Source: Fen-1245 sp963835535
GTDB taxonomy: Bacteria > Gemmatimonadota > Gemmatimonadetes > Gemmatimonadales > JACORV01
Reading direction: 5' to 3'
NCBI GenBank assembly: GCA_963835535.1
Contig: CAWIFL010000005.1
Location: 186,001 to 250,000 of the forward strand
Length of the DNA: 64,000 bases
The notes beneath the pieces were generated by a model. It saw only the letters and a program-made list of their open reading frames with translations, made no database searches and was not told where the DNA came from. Made by a program: the position numbers and the translations under genes. Of this stretch, positions 7,259 through 16,398 are shown piece after piece; position 1 is the first letter of the stretch; the number at the start of each line of letters is the position of its first letter.

Positions 7259-8308
7259 ATGAGCAGGCCCCAATCTACCGCCGCCAGGCGTCCCCAACCA
7301 GCCGCACACACCCTGTTCGTCCTCGCCCTCGCTGGTGTTTCGGCGTGCGTCGTGGCGGCCTCCGCGGCGGCGCAGCAGGTCACCGTGCAGCGCGACGGCG
7401 AGCGTGTGCTCGCGGAAAGCGGAGGCAAGGAGCTGGGGCGCGTCGCGGCGGGTGCGGCGTTCGCCGTGCAGGGCCGCCGGGGCACCGACACGCAGGTGCT
7501 GCTCGACGGCTGGATCTTCCGCTCCTCGCTCAAGGCGGACGCGCGGGAGGGACACACGCTCTCGGTGACGCCTCCCCAGGAGAACCTGCGGGCCGCGCCC
7601 AACGGCCGCGTGCTCGCGCGCCTGGTGCGGGGGGCGCTGCTCGACGAGGTGGAGCGCCGCGGTGGGTGGATTCACGTGCGGCGCAGCGGCTGGGTCGCGT
7701 CGGCCGCGTTCGTGGGCGTGGCGGGGGCGGCTCCCGCGAGGGCCGCGCGGCGCGCCGCCCGGGCCGCGCCGCCCGCCGACACGGCGCAGACCGAGGAAGT
7801 GGACCCGCGGCGCGCGGTGCTGCGGCGCCGGGTCCAGCTCTTCCTTGCGCCCGACACACCCTCCACAGGGTTCCTGGACGCGGGCGTGCCGGTGCGCATC
7901 ACGGCGCGCGCGGGCGACTGGGTGCGCATCGAGGCCTCAGGCTGGGTCCGCGAGAGCGAGGTGCGGCCGCCCGGCGGCCAGGCCGTGAGCGGCGTGACCG
8001 CGGCCGAGATCCGGGCCCATCCCGACGAATGGCAGGGGAAGATCCTGCGCTGGACCATCCAGTTCATCTCCCTGCAGACGGCCGACGAGCTGCGCTCGCC
8101 GGACTTCACGCCGGGCCAGCACTACATCCTCGCGCGGGGCCCCGCCCCCGAGTACGCGTTCGTGTACGTGACGGTCCCGGACGAGAAGCTCCCGAAGATC
8201 TCGCAGCTCCGCCCGCTCGATACGCTGACCGTCGTGGCCCGCGTCAGGAGCGGCCGCAGTGCCTTCCTCGCCAATCCGATCCTCGACCTGGTGGACGTGG
8301 CTCCATGA
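7259..8308 (+). CDS. Secreted protein with SH3-like domains
   Basis: An exported protein of about 349 residues. From ATG at 7259 it starts with a positively charged stretch and a hydrophobic core (LFVLALAGVSACVVA), with likely cleavage at ASAAAQ. The mature protein holds two SH3-like repeats: LDGWIFRSSL with GGWIHVRRSGWV, and later GDWVRIEASGWVRESEV. A C-terminal domain follows (WQGKILRWTIQFISLQ ... LVDVAP). SH3-like periplasmic domains commonly bind cell-wall peptides, so a wall role is inferred. ATG at 7244 is rejected because it overlaps the -10 box. Its stop overlaps the next start as ATGA. Confidence 0.75.
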   Translation: MSRPQSTAARRPQPAAHTLFVLALAGVSACVVAASAAAQQVTVQRDGERVLAESGGKELGRVAAGAAFAVQGRRGTDTQVLLDGWIFRSSLKADAREGHTLSVTPPQENLRAAPNGRVLARLVRGALLDEVERRGGWIHVRRSGWVASAAFVGVAGAAPARAARRAARAAPPADTAQTEEVDPRRAVLRRRVQLFLAPDTPSTGFLDAGVPVRITARAGDWVRIEASGWVRESEVRPPGGQAVSGVTAAEIRAHPDEWQGKILRWTIQFISLQTADELRSPDFTPGQHYILARGPAPEYAFVYVTVPDEKLPKISQLRPLDTLTVVARVRSGRSAFLANPILDLVDVAP

Positions 8309-8670
8309 ACGAGTTCCTCAAGAAGCGGATCGAGCGGAAGCTGGAGGCGCTGAGCGAGGAGCGGATCTACCAGGTGCTCGACTACATCGAGTTCCTGGAA
8401 TCGAAGTACGCGGCGCACCCCACGGAGTCGCCCTCCACTTTCCAGAAGCTCGCCGAGACGGTCGAGGACACGCTCCGTGCGGGCCGCGTCTCCGCGTCGG
8501 CGATCAAGGGGACGATGGACGCGATGTCCGCCGCGGGGCGGATGATGTCGGGCCTGGCGGCGGCGGGAAAAGCGGTCGTGGACGAGGTGACCGGCGCCGA
8601 GCCCGCGGCGCCGCCCAAGGGCGAGAAGCCGCAGCCGCCGCCCGCGGGCCCGCCCTCGAATTCTGCTTGA
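8305..8670 (+). CDS. Small helical protein of unknown function
   Basis: A 121-residue protein translationally coupled to the SH3-like gene by ATGA. Residues 1-36 form a charged amphipathic helix (KKRIERKLEALSEERI, then a YIEFLESKY segment). The middle is Ala/Met-rich and helical, and the tail is Pro-rich (PKGEKPQPPPAGPP). No Cys and no signal peptide. I do not recognise the family. Coupling with an exported protein and proximity to guaB are the only contextual clues. Confidence 0.7.
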   Translation: MNEFLKKRIERKLEALSEERIYQVLDYIEFLESKYAAHPTESPSTFQKLAETVEDTLRAGRVSASAIKGTMDAMSAAGRMMSGLAAAGKAVVDEVTGAEPAAPPKGEKPQPPPAGPPSNSA

Positions 8671-8696
8671 TTTCGCGCCCGAACGCCCGGTATCTT
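8667..8696 (+). promoter_or_regulatory. Predicted guaB promoter, start codon five bases after -10
   Basis: TTGATT at 8667-8672 and TATCTT at 8691-8696 with an 18-base spacer. The guaB ATG begins at 8702 with no Shine-Dalgarno sequence, so a leaderless message is expected. The -35 box overlaps the previous stop codon. Confidence 0.5.
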
Positions 8697-8701
8697 CCGC
8701 C

Positions 8702-10162
8702 ATGGGAACCCACATTCGCCGCGAGGAAGGACTCGCCTTCGACGACGTCCTCCTCGTCCCCCGCCACTCGACGGTCCATCCGCGCCAGGTCGACGTTTCG
8801 ACGCGTCTGACGCGCGAGATCACGCTCAACATCCCGTTCGTCTCCGCCGCCATGGACACGGTGACCGAGGCCGACATGGCGATGGCCATGGCGCGGCTCG
8901 GCGGGATCGGCGTGATCCACAAGAACCTGCCGATCGACCGCCAGGCGGCCGAGGTGGATCGCGTCAAGCGCTCCGAGAGCGGGATGATCCTGGACCCGAT
9001 CACCCTCCCGCCCGACCGGCCGATCCGCGAGGCGCTCCACCTGATGGCGCGCTTCAAGATCTCCGGCGTGCCGATCGTGGACCACGACCGCCGCCTCGTC
9101 GGGATCATCACCAACCGCGACCTCCAGTTCGAGAACGACCTCGACCGCCCGATCGACGAAGTGATGACGAGCAAGGGCCTGGTGACGGCGCCGGTCGGCA
9201 CGACGCTGGACCAGGCGGTCAGGATCCTGGCGCGGCACAAGATCGAGAAGCTGCCGGTGGTCTCCGAGGACGGGCGCCTCAAGGGACTCATCACCGTCAA
9301 GGACGTCTTCAAGCGGCGCGACTACCCGAACGCCAACAAGGACCAGCACGGCCGCCTGCGCGTCGCGGCCGCCGTCGGCGCAACGAAGGACGCGGCGCCC
9401 CGGGCGCACGCGCTGCTCGACGCGGGATGCGACGTGCTGGTGGTGGATTCGGCGCACGGCCACAGCGAAGGCGTGCTGCAGACCATCGCGCAGCTGCGCG
9501 AGTCGTTCCCCGACGCGCAGCTCGTCGGCGGCAATGTGGCGACGAAGGACGGCGCCTGCGCGCTGGTGGAGCGCGGCGTGGACGCGGTCAAGGTGGGCGT
9601 GGGCCCCGGCTCGATCTGCACCACGCGGGTCGTGACGGGCGTCGGCGTCCCGCAGGTCACCGCCATCATGGACGCGGTGGCCGGAGCGTCGGGCGTCCCG
9701 GTGATCGCGGACGGCGGCGTGAAATACTCCGGCGACGCGGTGAAGGCGCTCGCGGCCGGCGCCGACAGCGTGATGATGGGCGCGGTCTTCGCCGGCACGG
9801 AGGAGAGCCCGGGCGAGTCGCTGCTCTACGAAGGACGGCGCTTCAAGGTGATCCGCGGGATGGGGAGCCTCGCCGCGATGCAGGAGGGCTCCGCCGACCG
9901 GTACTTCCAGGAAGGGGAGATGTCCGCCACCAAGCTCGTGCCGGAAGGGATCGAGGGGCGCGTGCCCTACAAGGGCCCGGTCGCCGACGTGGTCTTCCAG
10001 ATGGTGGGCGGGCTCCGCAGCGGCATGGGGTACTGCGGCGTCGCCACCATCCGCGGGCTGCAGACGGAGACGGAGCTGGTGCGCATCACCGGCGCGGGCC
10101 TCCGGGAGTCGCACCCGCACGACGTCACGATCACCCGCGAAGCGCCGAATTACAGTCCGTGA
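8702..10162 (+). CDS. guaB: Inosine-5'-monophosphate dehydrogenase
   Basis: Oxidises IMP to XMP with NAD+, the committed step of GMP synthesis. The 486-residue length is standard. The N-terminal barrel portion begins GLAFDDVLLVP, two CBS domains occupy about residues 95-210 (GVPIVDHDRRLVGIITNRD, KLPVVSEDGRLKGLITVKD), and the catalytic Cys is in GPGSICTTR near residue 305. The flap and K-R-Y-type segment GMGSLAAMQ and the terminal IRGLQTETELVRITGAGL are present. It appears to be monocistronic from its own promoter. Confidence 0.98.
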   Translation: MGTHIRREEGLAFDDVLLVPRHSTVHPRQVDVSTRLTREITLNIPFVSAAMDTVTEADMAMAMARLGGIGVIHKNLPIDRQAAEVDRVKRSESGMILDPITLPPDRPIREALHLMARFKISGVPIVDHDRRLVGIITNRDLQFENDLDRPIDEVMTSKGLVTAPVGTTLDQAVRILARHKIEKLPVVSEDGRLKGLITVKDVFKRRDYPNANKDQHGRLRVAAAVGATKDAAPRAHALLDAGCDVLVVDSAHGHSEGVLQTIAQLRESFPDAQLVGGNVATKDGACALVERGVDAVKVGVGPGSICTTRVVTGVGVPQVTAIMDAVAGASGVPVIADGGVKYSGDAVKALAAGADSVMMGAVFAGTEESPGESLLYEGRRFKVIRGMGSLAAMQEGSADRYFQEGEMSATKLVPEGIEGRVPYKGPVADVVFQMVGGLRSGMGYCGVATIRGLQTETELVRITGAGLRESHPHDVTITREAPNYSP

Positions 10163-10174
10163 GGCCCGGCTCGC

Positions 10175-10203
10175 TTGACCGCGGCCGCGGGGGCCGCTAG
10201 TCT
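10175..10203 (+). promoter_or_regulatory. Predicted promoter for the amino acid permease
   Basis: TTGACC at 10175-10180 and TAGTCT at 10198-10203, spacer 17, leaving a leader of roughly 80 bases before the permease ATG. The -35 matches well but the -10 only partly. Confidence 0.4.
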
Positions 10204-10290
10204 AGCCCACTCCCGCGGCACAGCCGCGCGGCGTCCCAGATTCCGCCGCCGGCGCCTTCCAACGACACACCGGCAGTTCCGGAGACACGC

Positions 10291-11745
10291 ATGGGTCTCT
10301 TCACGCGCAAGACGGTGACGGCCCTCCAGCAGGAAGCCGAGACCGATCACAGCCTCAGGCGCGCGCTCGGCGCGCTGAACCTGGTCATGCTCGGCATCGG
10401 CGCCATCATCGGCACCGGGATCTTCGTGCTGACGGGGACGGTCGCGGCCGAGAATGCGGGACCCGCCGTGGTACTCTCCTTCATCTTCGCGGGCGTCGCT
10501 TCGGTCTTCGCGGCGCTCTGCTACGCGGAATTCGCCTCCCTGGTGCCGATCGCGGGGAGCGCCTACACCTACGGCTACGCGACGCTGGGCGAGCTGTTCG
10601 CCTGGATCATCGGGTGGGACCTGATTCTCGAGTACGCCCTCGGTGCGACCACGGTCTCGATCGGCTGGTCGGGCTACGTCGTCTCGTTCCTCGACGGCCT
10701 CGGGATCCACATCCCGGCCGCGCTCCAGGCGGCGCCGGGGACGCTGGTGCACCTGGCCGACGGCACGACGGCGACCGCCGTGTTCAACCTGCCCGCGGTG
10801 TTCATCATCGCCGCGATCACCGCGCTGCTGGTGGTCGGGATCAAGGAATCGGCGAACACCAACAACGTGATCGTGTTCATCAAGCTCGCCGTGGTGGTCC
10901 TCTTCATCGTCCTCGTGGTGCGATTCGTGGACGCGCACAACTGGACGCCGTTCATTCCGGCGAACACCGGGGAGCGCGAGCACTTCGGCTTCACCGGGGT
11001 CATGACCGGGGCCGGGATCGTGTTCTTCGCCTACATCGGATTCGACGCCGTGAGCACTGCGGCGCAGGAGGCCAAGAACCCGGCGCGCGACATGCCGATC
11101 GGGATCATCGGCTCGCTGCTGATCTGCACGCTGCTCTACATCCTGGTGGCGGGAATCGCGACCGGGGCGATGTCGTACAAGCTGCTCGACGTCCCGGACC
11201 CCATCGCCGTCGTGGCCGACTACGTCGGGCTGGGGTGGATGTCGCAGCTGATCAAGCTGGGCGCGATCGCCGGGCTCTCGTCGGTGATCCTGGTGATGCT
11301 CCTGGGCCAATCGCGCGTGTTCTATTCGATGGCGCGCGACGGCCTGCTGCCGCAGTTCATCAACAAGGTGCACCCGAAGTTCCAGACGCCGTACGTGACC
11401 AGCATCATCACCGGGATCGCGGTCGCGATCGCGGCCGGCTTCCTCACGATCCGCGAGGCGGCCAGCCTGGTCTCGATCGGCACGCTGCTCGCGTTCGTCA
11501 TCGTCTCGGCGGGCATCATCGTGCTCCGGCGGCGCGAGCCGAACCTGCACCGGCCGTTCAAGACGCCCGTCTACTGGCTCACGGCACCGCTCGGCGCGCT
11601 GTCGGCGCTCTACCTCATGGTCTCGCTGCCGCTCAGGACCTGGATGCGGCTCCTGATCTGGTTCGTGATCGGGATGGTGGTCTACTTCACCTACGGAAAG
11701 AGCCATTCGCACACGTCGATCAAGGAGCGTGCGGCGGCGCAGTAG
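10291..11745 (+). CDS. APC-superfamily amino acid permease, cationic amino acid transporter-like
   Basis: A 484-residue inner-membrane transporter with about 12 hydrophobic segments. The N-terminal motif LGIGAIIGTGIFVLTG is the substrate-backbone-binding loop of TM1 in APC transporters. AFFAYIGFDAVSTAAQEAKNP-type sequence around residue 250 marks TM6 and the following helix, and LGQSRVFYSMARDGLLP matches CAT/YfnA-type proteins. The substrate is probably a cationic or branched neutral amino acid, but this cannot be decided from sequence. An AAGGAG lies shortly before its 3' end, ahead of the downstream gene. Confidence 0.88.
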   Translation: MGLFTRKTVTALQQEAETDHSLRRALGALNLVMLGIGAIIGTGIFVLTGTVAAENAGPAVVLSFIFAGVASVFAALCYAEFASLVPIAGSAYTYGYATLGELFAWIIGWDLILEYALGATTVSIGWSGYVVSFLDGLGIHIPAALQAAPGTLVHLADGTTATAVFNLPAVFIIAAITALLVVGIKESANTNNVIVFIKLAVVVLFIVLVVRFVDAHNWTPFIPANTGEREHFGFTGVMTGAGIVFFAYIGFDAVSTAAQEAKNPARDMPIGIIGSLLICTLLYILVAGIATGAMSYKLLDVPDPIAVVADYVGLGWMSQLIKLGAIAGLSSVILVMLLGQSRVFYSMARDGLLPQFINKVHPKFQTPYVTSIITGIAVAIAAGFLTIREAASLVSIGTLLAFVIVSAGIIVLRRREPNLHRPFKTPVYWLTAPLGALSALYLMVSLPLRTWMRLLIWFVIGMVVYFTYGKSHSHTSIKERAAAQ

Positions 11746-11746
11746 C

Positions 11747-12781
11747 ATGCCGCCGAGGCAGGCGGGACCGAAGCTCGAGAAGGTCGCCGCCGCCCGGAGG
11801 AAGGGGGCGCGCGCCGTGGCCGAGGCGCTGCTGGCGGCCCGGCGCATCACGATGACGACGCACGTCAACGCGGACGGCGACGGCGTCGGCAGCGAGATCG
11901 CGATGGTGCACCTGCTGAAGGCGCTGGGGAAGGACGTCTGCATCGCCAACCCCACGCCGATCCCGCCGCGCTACCAGTTCCTGGTGGAGCCCGTGCGCGC
12001 GCACGAGCGCACCGCCGGCGCCGTCGCCGCCCTGCGCGACGCCGATCTCTTCCTCGTCCTCGACATCGCGGACCTCGGCCGGCTCGGGAGCCTGGCCGAC
12101 ACGATCCGCTCGCGCGCCCTCGTCACGCCATGCGTGGATCACCACCTCTCGGCCGGCACCCTCCCCGACGGCCCCCGCCTGGTGGACCCCGCCGCGGCCG
12201 CGACCGCCGAGCTGATCTACGACCTGGCCGCCACGGCGGGGTGGCCGCTCACCGCGGATGCGGCGCGCGCGCTCTACGTGGGCCTCCTGACCGACACCGG
12301 CGGCTTCCGCTACGCCAATGCCTCGCCCCGCGCCCTCCGCGTCGCGGCGTCGCTCCTCGAGCACGGCGTCGACCCCGAGAGCATCTACGAGCAGGTGTAC
12401 GCCACGGCGCCGGTCGGCCGGCTGCGACTCACCGCCGAAGTCCTCGACACGCTGGTCCACGAACCGGACGTCGGACTCTCGTGGATCACCGTCCCCGCCG
12501 GCGCCATCGAGCGCCACCAGGTGGGTTCGGACGACCTCGACGGCCTCGTCGAGTTCGCGCGGTCGGTGCAGGGCACCCGCCTCGCGCTCCTCTTCCGCAC
12601 TCTCGCCAACGGCAAGATCAAGGTCTCCTTCCGCTCCGTGGGCGACGTGGACGTCTCGGCCTTCGCGGCCCAGTTCGGGGGCGGCGGCCACGCCAAGGCG
12701 TCCGGCGCCTCCATCTCCGGCTCGCTCGACCAGGTCCAGCAGCAGGTCCTGACCGCGGCACGCCGCTTGCTCGCCCGTTAG
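11747..12781 (+). CDS. nrnA: DHH/DHHA1-family phosphoesterase, NrnA-like (oligoribonuclease/pAp phosphatase)
   Basis: DHH proteins of this class hydrolyse nanoRNA and 3'-phosphoadenosine 5'-phosphate in the cytoplasm. Metal-binding motifs are HVNADGDGVGSE near residues 38-49, LVLDIAD, and CVDHH near residue 130. The DHHA1 domain ends with the substrate-binding FGGGGHAKASGAS near residues 310-322. Length (344 residues) and order match NrnA rather than RecJ. ATG at 11747 directly follows the permease stop. A GTG at 11729 is in frame but only one base from the AAGGAG. Confidence 0.85.
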   Translation: MPPRQAGPKLEKVAAARRKGARAVAEALLAARRITMTTHVNADGDGVGSEIAMVHLLKALGKDVCIANPTPIPPRYQFLVEPVRAHERTAGAVAALRDADLFLVLDIADLGRLGSLADTIRSRALVTPCVDHHLSAGTLPDGPRLVDPAAAATAELIYDLAATAGWPLTADAARALYVGLLTDTGGFRYANASPRALRVAASLLEHGVDPESIYEQVYATAPVGRLRLTAEVLDTLVHEPDVGLSWITVPAGAIERHQVGSDDLDGLVEFARSVQGTRLALLFRTLANGKIKVSFRSVGDVDVSAFAAQFGGGGHAKASGASISGSLDQVQQQVLTAARRLLAR

Positions 12782-12850
12782 GGTGGTTCGATCCTCAGTT
12801 CGCGGCGCGGGTAATATCCGACTAGACTGGTCGGCAATCCGGGAGTCGAC

Positions 12851-13084
12851 GTGGCGACAGCAGTGGAGGAGATCGAGCGGGTGCTGGAGACGGTGCGCCC
12901 CGCGATCCAGATGGACGGTGGGGACGTGGAGTTCGTGGACTTTGACGAGGCGGACGGCACGGTGAAGGTCCGGCTGATGGGGCACTGCGTGGGCTGTCCG
13001 ATGTCGATGGCGACGCTGAAGCACGGGATCGAAGTGCGGCTCAAGCAGGCGGTGCCGGCGGTGCACTCGGTGGAGGCGGTCTAG
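12851..13084 (+). CDS. NifU C-terminal-domain iron-sulfur scaffold protein
   Basis: A 77-residue protein that is essentially one Nfu domain, which carries and delivers [4Fe-4S] clusters. The motif GHCVGCPMS near residues 41-49 provides the CxxC ligands. IQMDGGDVEFVDFDE matches the family N-terminal segment. The GTG start follows GGGAGT. It lies one base before an Mrp/ApbC Fe-S carrier, so the pair is a small Fe-S assembly unit. Confidence 0.92.
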   Translation: MATAVEEIERVLETVRPAIQMDGGDVEFVDFDEADGTVKVRLMGHCVGCPMSMATLKHGIEVRLKQAVPAVHSVEAV

Positions 13085-13085
13085 G

Positions 13086-14174
13086 GTGGCGAAGAACGAT
13101 CTGAAGGCGAAGGTGGCGGCGGCGCTCGAGCGGGTGGTGAACCCGCGCGTCGGGCAGGACGTCGTCACGGCGGGGATGGTGAAGGAGATCGTGGCCGGCG
13201 CGGACGGGAAGGTGCAGATCGTCTTCGAGCTCGGCCGCGACGATCCGGCGTCGCTGGTGCGTGAGGCTCGCCTCGCGGCGCAGGCGGTGCCGGGGGTGAA
13301 GGGCGTCAAGATGCAGGTCGGGGGCGGCGCGCAGCCGCAGGCGCAGACGACGCCGAAGAGCGTGCCGGCGCCCACGGCGCGCGAGCTGCCGCACCTCGGC
13401 AAGGTCATCGCGGTGTCCTCCGGCAAGGGCGGCGTGGGGAAGTCCACCGTCGCGGTGAACCTCGCGGCGGCGCTGGCCGCGGGTGGACTGCGGGTCGGCC
13501 TGATGGACGCCGACGTGTACGGCCCGGACCTCCCGCGGATGCTCGGGGTGCTGGAGCAGCGGCCGGCCGTGGTGGAGGGGCGCATCCAGCCGATCGAGGC
13601 GCACGGCGTGAAGCTGATGTCGCTCGGCAACCTGGTGGAGCGCGACGCGGCGGCCATCTGGCGCGGCCCCATCATCATGAAGATCATTCAGCAGTTTCTC
13701 GGCGACGTGGAATGGGGCCAACTCGACTTTCTCCTGGTGGACATGCCTCCGGGCACCGGCGACGCGCAGCTCTCCCTGGTCCAATCGGTCCAGGTGAGCG
13801 GCGCGATCATCGTGACCACCCCGCAGGAAGTGTCGGTGGGGGACGCGCTCCGGGGCGCGAAGATGTTCGAGAAGGTGGGGGTCCCGGTGCTGGGGATCGT
13901 GGAGAACATGTCGTTCTTCTCGTGCCCGCACTGCGGCGGGCGCACCGACATTTTCTCGACCGGAGGGGGCGGACGGCTCGCGAAGGAGTTGGGGATCCCG
14001 CTCCTCGCCCAGATCCCGCTCCAGGCGCGCGTGCAGGAGCTGTGCGAGTCGGGGGTGCCGGTCGTCCTGGCGGAGCCGCACTCGCCCGCCGCGATGGCGC
14101 TCATCGCCCTCGCCACGGAGTTCCAGGACCTGGCGACCACCCGCTCCGTCCGCCTGCCCATCGTCACATCCTGA
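13086..14174 (+). CDS. apbC: Mrp/ApbC/NBP35-family iron-sulfur cluster carrier ATPase
   Basis: P-loop ATPase that transfers Fe-S clusters to apoproteins. Residues 1-85 form an MIP18/DUF59-type domain (ALERVVNPRVGQDVV), and residues about 100-360 are the ParA/MinD-like ATPase with deviant Walker A SSGKGGVGKST. FLLVDMPPGTGDAQL is the switch region. The cluster-binding CxxC is in FFSCPHCGG near residue 280. The 362-residue length is normal. It follows the Nfu-type gene by one base. Confidence 0.94.
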   Translation: MAKNDLKAKVAAALERVVNPRVGQDVVTAGMVKEIVAGADGKVQIVFELGRDDPASLVREARLAAQAVPGVKGVKMQVGGGAQPQAQTTPKSVPAPTARELPHLGKVIAVSSGKGGVGKSTVAVNLAAALAAGGLRVGLMDADVYGPDLPRMLGVLEQRPAVVEGRIQPIEAHGVKLMSLGNLVERDAAAIWRGPIIMKIIQQFLGDVEWGQLDFLLVDMPPGTGDAQLSLVQSVQVSGAIIVTTPQEVSVGDALRGAKMFEKVGVPVLGIVENMSFFSCPHCGGRTDIFSTGGGGRLAKELGIPLLAQIPLQARVQELCESGVPVVLAEPHSPAAMALIALATEFQDLATTRSVRLPIVTS

Positions 14175-14977
14175 CGGCCGCCGCGGCGGCGGCGCTGCTG
14201 CTCGTCGCGGCGCCACCGGCGGCGCAGGGCCAGGCGGACTCGGCCGAGTCGGCGTCCGCCGCCGAGACGGCATCGGGACAGGACCTCATCTACGGCGGCC
14301 GGTTCGACGCCGCGCATCTCTTCTTCACCCGTCTCGCCTGGCGATTCCCCCGGGACCCGGTCGGCCCGGCGCTCGCGGCGTCGGCGCTCATCTGGGAGGG
14401 GGCGGCGATCCCGGACGACCAGTTCATGGCCGACTCCGTGGACACGCTGCTCGCGGATGCGGCGGCGCGCGCGGCGCGGGGCGTGAGCGAGGCGACGACC
14501 GACTCGGCGCGCGTCGTTCAACTCTTCTGGCTCGGCACGGCGCTCGGCTACCGCGCGCGCCAGGCGGACCTGCACGGGCACCCGTGGCGTGCCTCGCGGG
14601 AGGCCAGGGCGATGCGCACCGCCCTCGAGCGCGCGCTCGCCCTCGACTCCACCTGCGTGGACTGCCAGCTGGGCCTCGCCGTCTACGAGTACGCCCTCGC
14701 CCGCGCCAGCGCGCTCGCGCGACTGGTGGCGCGGATCCTCGGGCTCGGGGGCGGCGACGCGGTGCTGGCGCTGGCGCGGATGCGGCACGTCCAGGAGGAG
14801 GGGACGCTCGGGCGCTACGAGGCGCGGTGGCTCTACGCGAACGCGCTGGTCCGCGAGAGCGGCTCCGACACCCTGCTCAAGCTGGAAGCCCGCCGGCTGG
14901 TGACCGATCTCGCGACGCGCTTCCCCGACAACCCGGTCTTCCGCCGCTTCCTGGACAGCAACCCGGCGCCGCCGTGA
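14171..14977 (+). CDS. Secreted helical-repeat (TPR-like) protein of unknown function
   Basis: About 268 residues. The N-terminus is an Ala/Leu-rich export segment (AAAAAALLLVAAPPAAQG), followed by paired helices resembling TPR units (LIYGGRFDAAHLFFTRLAWR, ALERALALDSTCVDCQLGLA, ALVRESGSDTLLKLEARRLV). A pair of cysteines, CVDC, sits mid-protein. No ATG, GTG or TTG start is near the export segment. CTG at 14171, overlapping the apbC stop, is the best available choice, so the start is uncertain. It is coupled by GTGA to the MATE gene. Confidence 0.6.
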   Translation: MTAAAAAALLLVAAPPAAQGQADSAESASAAETASGQDLIYGGRFDAAHLFFTRLAWRFPRDPVGPALAASALIWEGAAIPDDQFMADSVDTLLADAAARAARGVSEATTDSARVVQLFWLGTALGYRARQADLHGHPWRASREARAMRTALERALALDSTCVDCQLGLAVYEYALARASALARLVARILGLGGGDAVLALARMRHVQEEGTLGRYEARWLYANALVRESGSDTLLKLEARRLVTDLATRFPDNPVFRRFLDSNPAPP

Positions 14978-16398
14978 GCGCCGCGGTGGATCCCGAGTCG
15001 GCGGTGCGGGCGGCGCAAGAAACGCCCCCGTCGCTCGGTGCTCTTTCCTCCGGCGCCGTCGCACCGACGAGCGCGCCGACGACCGATCTGGTGTCGGGGC
15101 CGCTGCCGCGGGCCATCCTGCGCCTCGCCGTCCCCGCCATCGGCTCCGCGCTGCTGCAGCTCGTCTTCCTTCTGATCGACGTCTTCTGGGTGGGCCGCAT
15201 CCTGGGCTCCTCGGCGCTCGCGGCCATCTCCACGGCGGGCTTCGCCGTCTGGGCGCTGCTGGCCGTCGCGGAGATGATCGGCGTTGGGCTCACCGCCGTC
15301 GCGTCGCGCCGCCACGGCGAGGGGGCGCACGGGCTCGCGGCGGTCGCGGGCGGCACGACGCTGGTGCTGTCGGTCAGCTTCGGCATCGTCGTCGCGGCGG
15401 TCGGCGAGCCGCTGGTCCCGCTGCTCTTCCGCGTGATGCACACGCCCCCCGAGGTGACCGCGCTGGGCCACCTCTGGCTGACCACCTACCTGATCGGGAC
15501 CCCGCTCGTCTTCGGCTTCTACGCGGCGGAAGCGACCTTCCGCGCTTCCGGCGACACGCGTACGCCGCTCCTCCTGCTCACGGCCTCGGTGCTGGTCACG
15601 CTGATCCTCGACCCGGTCCTGATCCTCGGGCTGGGGCCGATGCCGGCGATGGGGATCGCGGGCGCGGCCGTCGCCGCCGTGGGCACGCGCGCACTCGGCC
15701 TGGCCTTCGGCTTCGGCGTCCTGGTGAAGCGCCGGCTGGTCCGCCTGTCGGTGTGGGACTGGAAGAGCGCGCTGGCCGTGGTGCGGATCGGGGCGCCGAC
15801 GGCCGCGACCGGCGTCTTCTTCTCGGCGGTGTACGTCGGCCTGACGCGGATCACGACGCAGTTCGGGACGCCGGCGCTCGCGGCGCTCGGCGTGGGGCAC
15901 AAGCTCGAGGGGCTGGCCTACCAGGTGGCGATCGGGTTCGGGCTCGCGTCGGCGGCGATCGTGGGGCAGAATCTGGGTGCGGGCCGCACCGACCGCGCGC
16001 GGCGGGCCGCGTACCTCACGGCGACCTACGCGTGCCTCGCGGCTGCGGTCGCGTGCATCGCGTTCCTGATCGTCCCCGAGCCGCTGGTGTCGGTGTTCAG
16101 CCGCGACGCCGCGGTGATCAGGGAGGGGGCGAGTTACCTCAGGATCATCGCCATCGCGGAGATCACGATGGGGATGGAGATCGTCTTCGAAGCGTCGCTG
16201 GGCGGCGCCGGGTTCACCTTCGAGCCGATGCTCTGGTCCGGCTCGATGACGGCGGCGCGCATTCCGCTCGCCGCCTGGCTCGCGGCGCTGTTCGGCGTGG
16301 CGGGGATCTGGTGGACGATCAGCCTGACGGCGATGGGCCGCGGCATCGCGATGTTCCTGATCTGGCGCGGGGGCCGCTGGCAGCGGGCGCACGTATGA
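14974..16398 (+). CDS. MATE-family multidrug/metabolite exporter
   Basis: A 474-residue membrane protein with about 12 hydrophobic helices in two homologous halves, as in Na+ or H+-driven MATE exporters. After a polar N-terminus of about 40 residues comes LPRAILRLAVPAIGSALLQ. Repeated halves show FWVGRILGSSALAAIS and RITTQFGTPALAALGVG, the MATE internal duplication. GQNLGAGRTDRARR and GLGSAAIVGQ-type sequence are typical. GTG at 14974 overlaps the preceding stop. The substrate is unknown. Confidence 0.9.
   Translation: MSAAVDPESAVRAAQETPPSLGALSSGAVAPTSAPTTDLVSGPLPRAILRLAVPAIGSALLQLVFLLIDVFWVGRILGSSALAAISTAGFAVWALLAVAEMIGVGLTAVASRRHGEGAHGLAAVAGGTTLVLSVSFGIVVAAVGEPLVPLLFRVMHTPPEVTALGHLWLTTYLIGTPLVFGFYAAEATFRASGDTRTPLLLLTASVLVTLILDPVLILGLGPMPAMGIAGAAVAAVGTRALGLAFGFGVLVKRRLVRLSVWDWKSALAVVRIGAPTAATGVFFSAVYVGLTRITTQFGTPALAALGVGHKLEGLAYQVAIGFGLASAAIVGQNLGAGRTDRARRAAYLTATYACLAAAVACIAFLIVPEPLVSVFSRDAAVIREGASYLRIIAIAEITMGMEIVFEASLGGAGFTFEPMLWSGSMTAARIPLAAWLAALFGVAGIWWTISLTAMGRGIAMFLIWRGGRWQRAHV

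Noticed and set aside
12788..12817. TAATAT with a weak -35 as promoter of the Nfu/ApbC pair
   Set aside because: The -35 match is only about 3 of 6. Too weak to report as a feature.
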